A DNA stretch of 64,000 bases from Oscillatoriales cyanobacterium CG2_30_40_61 (GTDB taxonomy: Bacteria > Cyanobacteriota > Cyanobacteriia > Cyanobacteriales > Microcoleaceae), in NCBI GenBank assembly GCA_001873365.1, contig MNYZ01000083.1, positions 1 to 64,000 of the forward strand, read 5' to 3'. Below the pieces are notes generated by a model. That model saw only the letters and a program-made list of their open reading frames with translations. It searched no databases and was not told where the DNA came from. Shown here one piece after another: positions 57,489 to 64,000 of the stretch. The first letter of the stretch is position 1; every line of letters begins with the position of its first letter. Made by a program: the position numbers and the translations under genes.

Positions 57489-58055
57489 TTAACGGGGGGT
57501 TGGTTGTTGCCCTCCCATCCATCGAGGATAACCATTTTCATCGCGTAATTGTAAGGTTTGATTTTCTTTTTTAATCTCTCCAACCATTAGAATCGGTTGT
57601 CCTCCTCTGTCAATTCGCATTCCTGTCACTTCTACGCTGTCATTTGGCTGAATTTGAAAGTTTTGTTGTTCTAAATACCACTGGGGGCCAAGATGAAGTT
57701 CCAGGGTTTCTGTATTCGTTTTCATCAATAAATGAGCCCTTTGAGACGTTCGATTCCACCGATTTATGGTTTGTATTTCTGTTATTGTTCCCTGAACTGT
57801 TTCTACACGACTTGGATCATACATTGACCCTGAATATTGCCCTTTTCCCCGCGATTTCCCCCCCATCATCGGACGGTTTTGACCCATGAGTTCTTGGCAG
57901 GGTGGCTCAAAATCATTGTCATTATTAGGAATTGGTTGGGGAGAATTTGAGTTAGATTGTGCAAATAAAGGCGGAGAATGAGTCAGGGAAAGAAAAGCAA
58001 TTCCTGTGACTATTAAAACACCTATAATCTGAGTTTTAGATAAATTCATTTTCAT
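57489..58055 (-). CDS. Exported small protein, possible OB-fold, next to RppAB-like genes
   Basis: A 188-aa protein with a signal peptide (residues 1-33, IIGVLIVTGIAFLSLTHSPPLFAQS). The mature part is Met/Gly/Arg-rich at first (MGQNRPMMGGKSRGKGQYSGSMY), then a beta-type domain VETVQGTITEIQTI...LMKTNTETLELHLGPQWYLEQQ...VEVTGMRI, which reads like an OB-like fold seen in small periplasmic proteins. The Met-rich stretch could bind metal (inference). It is downstream of a histidine kinase gene on the same strand, with a 131-bp gap. Confidence 0.65.
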   Translation of the reverse strand: MKMNLSKTQIIGVLIVTGIAFLSLTHSPPLFAQSNSNSPQPIPNNDNDFEPPCQELMGQNRPMMGGKSRGKGQYSGSMYDPSRVETVQGTITEIQTINRWNRTSQRAHLLMKTNTETLELHLGPQWYLEQQNFQIQPNDSVEVTGMRIDRGGQPILMVGEIKKENQTLQLRDENGYPRWMGGQQPTPR

Positions 58056-58186
58056 AATTCAGTCCTCCTAATCAGTTAACCAATTTTACTGACAGTTATA
58101 TGATAAAGTATCCCCTAGGGGGAGAGTCTAGTTAAGTTGATAAAACTTTAAAAAAAATAGCAAAACTTCATCTGATTAAGAATAGA

Positions 58187-59614
58187 TTAGTTTGTTCTTT
58201 TCCCTTGGGAATAACTTATAAAAGTCGGGGTCGGTTTTAGGGGAAATCTAACGGTAAAAATACTACCCATTCCGGGTTGACTTTCTACTTCAATACTACC
58301 ACGATGAGCGATAACAATTGCTTTAACAATGGCTAATCCTAAACCTGAACCTCCGGTTTTTCGAGAGCGATCGCTATGTACTCGATAAAACCGATCAAAG
58401 ATGCGATTTTGTTCACTTAAAGAAATACCAATTCCGGTATCTTTAACTTGAATTATTGCCTGTTGATGACGGCTATCTAAAGATAAAATAATCTGACCCC
58501 CGGGGGGAGTATATTGAATTGCATTAATCACTAAATTAAAAATAACTCGATAAATTTGTTCTTCATTTCCTATTATATAAATGGGTTCTACACCTCTAAT
58601 TTCTGTTTTTAAAAGGAGTTCGGCATTTAGTACCATTGCCGCTAATTCTTCGTGAGTATCATTAATTAAATCATTTAAACAGCATGATTTTTTAGATAAC
58701 AATACGGTTGCTTGATCCATCCGAGATAATAATAATAAATCCTTGACTAATTCGGAAAGTCGATAATTTTGTCTTTCGATGGTTTTCAAGGTTTCCTTAG
58801 CCTCAGTTTCCCTCAAAGATTCAAGTCTAATTGTGGATTCTACGGTGGCACGAATGGCGGCTAAAGGTGTTCTTAATTCATGGGCTGCATCGGCGGTAAA
58901 TTGTTGAATTTGTTGATAGGAATAATAAATCGGTTCCATGGCAATTCCCGATAATTTCCAACTAGCAAAACCTACTAAAATTAAAGCTAGGGGTAAACCA
59001 ATAACCAAAATTAATGTTACAATAGTCATATATTGATCAAAATCTTGGAGCGATCGCCCTAATTGTAAAGTTCCCCAATTCTGTTGATTACGAGTATGTA
59101 AAATTAAAGCATATTGACGATAGCGAATGCTATTTTTATCCCTGAAAGTTTGCCAAATTTCTCCTTGAGAATGGGAGAATAAATCGAGGTGATTGGTTCG
59201 GGTAAAAGCGACTAAATCCCCGGAGTTATTTAATAAACGAATTAAATAATAGTTGTTATGATAGGGAGCTAATCGATGAAACTCTTGCCCATATTTATCA
59301 ACAATAGGTAAACAATTTAATTCGGAATTAAAATGATTTAAAGGACTATTTTTATGAGATTTTATCAAACATAAATCTGGAATAATTCTTAACACATCAG
59401 GTTCTAACTTTCCTGGTTGTTGTAAAACCGTTTCTAGGCTATCATGTAAAGCTCCCGCCACGGATTCTATTTCACGATCTAGGGTCATCCAATGGGCGTG
59501 AGCGATCGCTTCATAAACCCCCAAACCGCAAATACTTAGAATCACTCCCATTACCCCCGCATAGTAACAGGTTAACCGTAACTTTGTATTTTGAAACAGT
59601 GAATTTTGATTCAT
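58187..59614 (-). CDS. rppB: RppB-like sensor histidine kinase
   Basis: A 475-aa membrane kinase. TM1 near residues 14-35 (YYAGVMGVILSICGLGVYEA) and TM2 near 197-220, with an extracytoplasmic sensor of about 160 residues. H-box HELRTPLAAIRATVES, N-box NLVINAIQYTPPG, G1 DTGIGIS, F and G2 GGSGLGLAIVKAI follow. The N-terminus AGVMGVILSICGLGVYEAIAHAHW matches RppB-type kinases as I recall them, linked to nickel or redox sensing (NrsS). Its ATG overlaps the regulator stop as TAATG, so the pair is translated together. Confidence 0.85.
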   Translation of the reverse strand: MNQNSLFQNTKLRLTCYYAGVMGVILSICGLGVYEAIAHAHWMTLDREIESVAGALHDSLETVLQQPGKLEPDVLRIIPDLCLIKSHKNSPLNHFNSELNCLPIVDKYGQEFHRLAPYHNNYYLIRLLNNSGDLVAFTRTNHLDLFSHSQGEIWQTFRDKNSIRYRQYALILHTRNQQNWGTLQLGRSLQDFDQYMTIVTLILVIGLPLALILVGFASWKLSGIAMEPIYYSYQQIQQFTADAAHELRTPLAAIRATVESTIRLESLRETEAKETLKTIERQNYRLSELVKDLLLLSRMDQATVLLSKKSCCLNDLINDTHEELAAMVLNAELLLKTEIRGVEPIYIIGNEEQIYRVIFNLVINAIQYTPPGGQIILSLDSRHQQAIIQVKDTGIGISLSEQNRIFDRFYRVHSDRSRKTGGSGLGLAIVKAIVIAHRGSIEVESQPGMGSIFTVRFPLKPTPTFISYSQGKRTN

Positions 59615-60312
59615 TAATTATTATCTATAATAAAACGATATCCCAAACCATAAACCGTTTCAATTAAATGATCACAACCAATGTCAGAAAGTTTCCGCCT
59701 GAGTAAACGAATTTGAGCCGCCACCACATTACTTTCCGGTTCCAAACCCACTTCCCAAAGTTGACTTAAAAGTTGATCTCGGGTAACAATTTGGTTAGGA
59801 TGTCTCATAAAATAATCTAATAGTTGAAACTCTTTATTGGTTAAACTAATAGTTAAAGGATTATTACTGGCTTTTTGAGAAGAAAAGGTATATAATTGAT
59901 AATCTAACATCAGATAATTTAGCTTTAATTGTTGGGGTTGCAGTTGAGGAGAACGCCGTTGTAAAGCCCGTAAACGGGCTAACAATTCCCCCATCCCAAA
60001 GGGTTTAACTAAATAATCATCCGCCCCGGCATCTAACCCCATAATTTTATCGGCTTCGGTGTCTTTTGCTGTTAACATTAAAATCGGAATCAAACTGCCT
60101 TGGCGTCGTAGTTTTTGACAAAGTTGAATTCCCGATAACCCAGGTAATAACCAATCAAAAATCGCCAAAGTGTATTCCGTCCAGCGATTTTCCAGATAAT
60201 TCCAAGCCTCTATCCCATCCTGAACCCAATCTACAATATAGGCTTTTTGGGTTAATATCCGTTTAATAGCTTCCCCTAAATCGGGTTCATCTTCAACTAA
60301 TAAAATTCTCAT
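59614..60312 (-). CDS. rppA: RppA-like OmpR-family response regulator
   Basis: A 232-aa regulator: receiver domain with acidic pocket VEDEPDLGE, phosphoacceptor Asp in IFDWLLPGLSG, Thr/Lys positions in LMLTAKDT and LVKPFGMGEL; C-terminal winged-helix DNA-binding domain (LTNKEFQLLDYFMRHPNQIVTRDQLLSQLW...VYGLGYRF). First gene of the pair with the kinase. Targets unknown; RppA/NrsR has been tied to PSI/PSII stoichiometry and metal response. Confidence 0.88.
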   Translation of the reverse strand: MRILLVEDEPDLGEAIKRILTQKAYIVDWVQDGIEAWNYLENRWTEYTLAIFDWLLPGLSGIQLCQKLRRQGSLIPILMLTAKDTEADKIMGLDAGADDYLVKPFGMGELLARLRALQRRSPQLQPQQLKLNYLMLDYQLYTFSSQKASNNPLTISLTNKEFQLLDYFMRHPNQIVTRDQLLSQLWEVGLEPESNVVAAQIRLLRRKLSDIGCDHLIETVYGLGYRFIIDNN

Positions 60313-60372
60313 GGGTTAAAATGTCTAAAATGATCTAAAATTCTTTCCTGTATAAACGACTAAAATAGTGCT

Positions 60373-61275
60373 ATGATTCGCCGACGTTCAACTCCTTGGA
60401 TTCATCAGAAATCGAGATTTATCATTGCTAGTATAGCTGCTTTTGGTGCAGTGATTGCCACCTATTTAACCTTTGTCAAACTGACAGGAGGAAGTGCGGC
60501 TTGTCCGACAACAGGTTGTGATCAAGTTTTGTCAAGTCCCTATGGGATTGTTTTTGGTTTACCTCTGCCTTTGTTTGGGTTGGTGGCTTATATTATCATG
60601 GCGGGGATGGCAGTTTCTCCTTGGTTAATTAACACAGAAACCCAAAAAAGTTTAAGAACAAAAACAGAAGATTGGACATGGCTATTGATGTTTGCTCAAG
60701 CATCTGCCATGATGATTTTCAGTTTTTATCTGATGTATATAATGGCATTTGTCATTAAAGCATTGTGTATTTATTGTACTGCTTCTGCAATTTGTTCTAT
60801 CAGTTTATTCGTTTTAGCTTTATTAGGTAAAGATTGGGAAGATCGGGGTCAACTATTTTTTATTGCGGTAGTAGTAGCAATGATCACATTAATTGGAACC
60901 TTAGCGGTATATGCTCCAATTAATAGCCCTCGTGCCGAAAAAAATACCTTTCAAATTACAACTACCTCTGATCCCGCTAATATTGAACTGGCTGAATATT
61001 TAACCCAGTCTGGGGCTAAAATGTATGGAGCTTTTTGGTGTGGTCACTGCCATGATCAAAAGCAATTATTTGGTCAACAAGCAGTGGATAAAATGCCTTA
61101 TATTGAGTGTGACAAAGAAGGTAAAAATCCTCAGCCTGATTTGTGTAAAGCCAAGAATATTGAAGGTTATCCCACCTGGGAAGTTCAAGGTAAAATGTAT
61201 ACAGGAGTTCAAAGTTTAGAAAAGTTATCAGAGGTTTCAGGATATAAGGGATCTCGGGCTTTTGGCGCTCGTTAA
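60373..61275 (+). CDS. VKOR-thioredoxin fusion protein (LTO1-like)
   Basis: A 300-aa membrane protein. Vitamin K epoxide reductase domain with four or five helices, loop cysteines (SAACPTTGCDQVL) and the active CxxC ALCIYCTASAIC. C-terminal thioredoxin-like domain with MYGAFWCGHCHDQKQLF (CGHC), then IEGYPTWEVQG with cis-Pro. It forms disulfides in exported proteins using quinone; the homologue is required for PSII assembly in plants. Upstream gene RppA is divergent. Complete. Confidence 0.93.
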   Translation: MIRRRSTPWIHQKSRFIIASIAAFGAVIATYLTFVKLTGGSAACPTTGCDQVLSSPYGIVFGLPLPLFGLVAYIIMAGMAVSPWLINTETQKSLRTKTEDWTWLLMFAQASAMMIFSFYLMYIMAFVIKALCIYCTASAICSISLFVLALLGKDWEDRGQLFFIAVVVAMITLIGTLAVYAPINSPRAEKNTFQITTTSDPANIELAEYLTQSGAKMYGAFWCGHCHDQKQLFGQQAVDKMPYIECDKEGKNPQPDLCKAKNIEGYPTWEVQGKMYTGVQSLEKLSEVSGYKGSRAFGAR

Positions 61276-61284
61276 TATCAATCA

Positions 61285-61342
61285 TTTCGTTGTTGCACTT
61301 TAGTGCCAATTCCTATGGGGATGCGCTAAAGCGCAACAACTT
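61285..61342. repeat. GTTGTTG-type hairpin repeats
   Basis: cgttgttgcactttagtgccaa and, inverted, atgcgctaaagcgcaacaac form two hairpins facing each other after the VKOR stop. Similar ccgttgttgcgcttcagcgcatc occurs near 35380 and cgctcaagcgcaacaacg near 37505. May serve as terminators. Confidence 0.55.
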
Positions 61343-61365
61343 TTTATGAATTGATTTGACTTCTC

Positions 61366-61449
61366 CTATTTAACTGATTTAGGATAATTTAAAGAATTCC
61401 TAATATCCGTAATCCGATTTTCACCTTTACGATTTTTGCGACATTCCAT
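61366..61449 (-). CDS. Possible 27-aa small protein
   Basis: Too short for the ORF track. ATG is preceded by AGGAGG four bases earlier, the best ribosome site in the area. Reads MECRKNRKGENRITDIRNSL then NYPKSVK and a stop. Positively charged. It starts 12 bases after the stop of the 165-aa gene on the same strand, so probably cotranscribed. No known family recognised; the short spacing and small size keep confidence low. Confidence 0.4.
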   Translation of the reverse strand: MECRKNRKGENRITDIRNSLNYPKSVK

Positions 61450-61461
61450 AAAACCTCCTGT

Positions 61462-61959
61462 TTAGCTTTCAATAGAAACTAATAACAAAACACTTCCTAA
61501 GGCAAAAACACTAAGCTCAATAGCGATTTCTTCTTGTTGGCTCATTTTTCCCCAATAGTGAATACTAGCTAATAGTTTTTCCCAGTTATTAACTAAGTTT
61601 TTAACTTGGGTAAAAGACTTAATCAAAACCAATTGATCAGGGATAATTTCACCGTTTTGGTTTTTCCACCATCCCTTGAAATCGGGTAAAACTGTTGCAC
61701 CGCCTAAACTGTCCGCAACATCGCTTGATAACCCTTGAATTTGATTAGAATACTGTTGAGGAAAAGGAATAGCAATACAGGATTCACAACAGCCAATATT
61801 AGGGGATGAAGACTGGATAATCTCTAAAATGGGGGGAACAATAACGGAGTTTTGGGGAAAGGCGATCGCATTTTGATTTAATTGTTCAAATGCTGTTTTT
61901 AAGGTGGAATTATCTTGTGCCATTTCTCGCATAATCTCTTGAATGTGTTGCAGTGTCAT
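61462..61959 (-). CDS. Unknown 165-aa protein
   Basis: Starts MTLQHIQEIMREMAQDNSTLKTAFEQL, a helical N-terminus. A cysteine cluster GCCESC lies near residues 57-62, and the C-terminus is hydrophobic (LSVFALGSVLLLVS). No family is recognised. AGGAGG-like sequence (TTAGGAGGAAG) precedes the ATG with normal spacing, supporting expression. Neighbours are a small unknown peptide gene and, upstream, another unknown protein and an FGE-family gene. Confidence 0.6.
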   Translation of the reverse strand: MTLQHIQEIMREMAQDNSTLKTAFEQLNQNAIAFPQNSVIVPPILEIIQSSSPNIGCCESCIAIPFPQQYSNQIQGLSSDVADSLGGATVLPDFKGWWKNQNGEIIPDQLVLIKSFTQVKNLVNNWEKLLASIHYWGKMSQQEEIAIELSVFALGSVLLLVSIES

Positions 61960-61996
61960 ACTTCCTCCTAATTCAATTTACCGATAGCTTGTGTAA

Positions 61997-62016
61997 GGGC
62001 GAGGCGCGCCTCGCCC
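61997..62016. repeat. Perfect 20-bp GC palindrome
   Basis: gggcgaggcgcgcctcgccc is perfectly self-complementary, followed by ctac. Related to the ggccgttcgcccctac fragment near 5070 and gcccctacgac near 15797. Between two minus-strand genes; may be a mobile palindromic repeat or terminator. Confidence 0.7.
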
Positions 62017-62030
62017 CTACGGATTTGGGT

Positions 62031-62375
62031 TTAATAAGGTAGCGTTAAAACAAGCTTTTGTTCGGGAAAATCCCCCAAGTAAAAATAACTTGCTGCCTGA
62101 AGAATTAGTTCAGAAAACAGGATTCTGTGATACAATGGATTGTTAGTTAGAGTACAGAAATATTGACACGCTGCCAACTCCCCTTCCCAAGAAAAATCCC
62201 ACCCTCCTAAGATGTGATGAGTGTCATGAATGGCCCGGTAAAAAAGGTTATATTCAGGACACAAAACTACGGGATTGTTAAAATCAGTGCTAATCTTTAA
62301 CACTCCTGTTTGACGCACATCTTCATTCATTTCAGCAGCCGTTTTATAGGGTTGTCCTGCAACATAATTCGCCAA
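62031..62375 (-). CDS. Unknown 114-aa protein, possibly 5'-truncated
   Basis: Reading frame of 114 residues. The listed start is a TTG; the frame reaches a stop 12 bases further upstream, so no better start exists. It contains YRAIHDTHHILGGWDFSWEGELAACQYF, a His-rich conserved-looking block, and a structured C-terminus. The N-terminal half VAGQPYKTAAEMNEDVRQTGVLKIS begins abruptly. It meets head-to-head a second gene that also lacks its start, so it may be the C-terminal part of a longer protein. No family recognised with confidence. Confidence 0.5.
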   Translation of the reverse strand: MANYVAGQPYKTAAEMNEDVRQTGVLKISTDFNNPVVLCPEYNLFYRAIHDTHHILGGWDFSWEGELAACQYFCTLTNNPLYHRILFSELILQAASYFYLGDFPEQKLVLTLPY

Positions 62376-64000
62376 GGAGTTTATTTAGAACCTGTTCTAC
62401 AACCCAAGCGAGTTAATCAAATTGAATTATTACTTTTAATTGATCATCGGGGTGCAATGATTCCCTTTGAAGCATTAACTGAACGCTTGCGAGAAACATT
62501 ACTCCCAGGAAAAAATCTTAGTAAAATTAATCTTTACTATTTTGAGCAATATCCTAATGAACACCTCTATCGTGATCCTTATCATCGCCAAGGTGAACGA
62601 ATTAGCGAGATATTGTCTCAACTCAATCCTCAAAAAACGGTGGTTTTAATTATTAGTGATGCAGGTGCAGGAGGAAGAAGTAAAAACCGTCAACAACTAG
62701 CAGAAATTCAAACGTTTTTACATCAATTAGTTCCTAGTATTGCTTTATCTGACTTTACAGGTGTAGATGCTTCTATTCTTCTAAAAGGTCAAAATCAACA
62801 ACCGCGAGTGCGTCAAATTGTTTGGTTAAACCCATTACCTGAATATCAATGGCGGGGAACAATTGCAGAAAAAATAGCTACTATTGTCCCTATGTTTGAG
62901 TTAAGTTATCAAGGGTTAAAAGATACTATTCGGGTACTTAGAGGAGAAAAAATTAAGAGGTTATATAGCCGTTATCGACTTTTAAAAAAAGGTCAAGAAA
63001 ATGGAAGAAAGTTAAATCTAATTAAATCTGATTTACGAGAAAATTCAGTAAAAAAACAGATACAATCTTTTTGTGAAATCTATGGTCAATCCCATCTCTA
63101 TTTTGCTTATCACGCTGCTTTCCCTTTAACTTTAACCCCAGATTTGGCTTACTGCTTATGGAAAAATTTCACATTAGATTGCCAAAATAATCCCTTAGAG
63201 ATTCCTTGGGAAGCGGTTGCTAATTTATTGCTTTCGAGTTTATGTAAATCCGTTGATGATGGCTTATATCAAATAGATCGAGAAGTCAGGAATGAGTTGC
63301 TCATGCAGTTAAAAACCGATGATAATTTTCGGATAAAACGCTTTTATCAGTTATCGGATTTTCTCTTAACTTATGTCGAAAAAAAGCTGCAACCCAGTCT
63401 TAACCCCATTCAGCAAGATTTAGCAAAATCCCAACGGTGGTTAGCGCTCAGTTATGCACGAAACCCTCAACCTGCTGCTCAGGAAATTGCTCAAGCTTTG
63501 CAAGCAGCTTATGAAAATAAAACGGAACAAATGTGGTTAATTTCAGTTGTCGAGTCTTTAGCAGAAACCCTGATTGATAATGGTTTTGAACCCTTGTTAA
63601 CTTATGGTCGAAACATCAAAAAATATAACCAAAGTAACTCAGAAGAAAAGCTAGAAGTGGCTAGGGAATTGCATCGTCAAGCTCCTATTGTGGTTGAGGG
63701 AATTTCATTACCGCTTCCCGAACTTCCGACACCAGAACCCGATGTCGATCTTCTTGAAAGTTTGCTAACCTTCTCCTTTGAAACCGTTACTGTTAATAAC
63801 CGAGGGGAAATTATCAAACGGGAACCCAAACAAGCCCGATATTTCACCGAAGACCTGGGAAATGGAGTCACGTTAGACATGGTTTATATTCCTGGGGGGA
63901 CATTCCTCATGGGTTCACTGGAAACGGAAAAAAACAGCTACGAGCGTGAACGTCCCCAACATCAAGTTACAGTCCCTCCCTTGTTCATGGCCAAATATCC
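62370..64000 (+). CDS. SAV_2336/FGE-sulfatase family protein, 5'-truncated and running off the window
   Basis: Open from about 62290 to the window end with no stop, but missing from the ORF track. Starts within family sequence RQGVYLEPVLQPKRVNQIELLLLIDHRGAMIPF; related proteins have about 150-200 residues before this. The middle (residues about 60-470) is a VWA-like/SAV_2336 region. The end has NGVTLDMVYIPGGTFLMGS, the start of a formylglycine-generating-enzyme-like domain. The first ATG (62457) lies inside the conserved core. Gene is therefore either a pseudogene remnant or uses an unusual start. FGE-like domains here often serve in conflict systems. Confidence 0.7.

Noticed and set aside
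63677-63880. 67-aa minus-strand ORF
   Set aside because: Antisense to the open FGE-family frame that continues to the window edge.

Overview
The window looks like chromosomal DNA of a filamentous, non-heterocystous cyanobacterium, plausibly Planktothrix or another Oscillatoriales member. That placement is inference from gene content. The sequence shows photosynthesis genes (psaK, raf1, a PSII S4-domain protein, two plant-type ferredoxins), a type 2 IPP isomerase, a CruP-like lycopene cyclase relative, menD, bvdR, a hormogonium-polysaccharide (Hps) gene group, many GCGATCGC (HIP1) octamers and AT-rich tandem CAGTTAT-type repeats between genes.

Layout. 1-840: 3' part of an IS200/IS605-type TnpB element whose right end sits inside a DUF2237 gene, leaving only that gene's 3' part. 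890-5200: UPF0367 protein with an ECF-type ABC ATPase, a TrkA-like protein divergent from a CPA1 antiporter, a Uma2 nuclease-like protein and tRNA-Ala(CGC). 5250-9800: HAD hydrolase, glycogen-debranching enzyme and, divergently, a GH57 hydrolase (storage glucan metabolism). 9800-17470: Uma2, Tab2/Atab2, SppA, IPP isomerase, PrmA and SerA, all on the minus strand, with tandem repeats in the gaps. 17740-24040: plus-strand run with the PSII S4 protein, a membrane coiled-coil protein, raf1 and an overlapping UvrD-type helicase. 24094-28191: dnaE carrying an in-frame, unsplit 137-residue intein at the site where most cyanobacteria have the split DnaE intein. 28238-37440: menD, an overlapping AAA ATPase/DUF3226 pair (a possible defence module), CruP, psaK, a MITE-like element, NDH-2, HAD and DUF4336 proteins. 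37520-43610: three minus-strand envelope-glycan genes, including an amine-oxidase/GtrA fusion and a GT-C-type protein with several palindromic repeats inside its reading frame. 43755-52100: glmM, then hpsL/hpsN/GT4/hpsO-like genes and a SpoIID protein. 52200-54360: two paralogous ferredoxin genes whose 5' leaders share two hairpins at the same distance from the start codon, then bvdR. 54380-57370: tandem palindromic repeat, START-like protein, FHA-cyclase, pentapeptide protein and HU. 57480-61275: small exported protein, RppA/RppB-like two-component pair and a VKOR-thioredoxin fusion. 61360-64000: small unknown genes and a 5'-truncated SAV_2336/FGE-sulfatase-family gene running off the window.

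Themes. Housekeeping and photosynthesis genes make up most of the window. The less ordinary signals are the contiguous DnaE intein, the AAA-DUF3226 pair, repeat sequences that persist in frame inside proteins, the duplicated structured ferredoxin leaders, and two places where neighbouring genes have been cut (TnpB/DUF2237 at about 544 and the head-to-head junction at about 62370).
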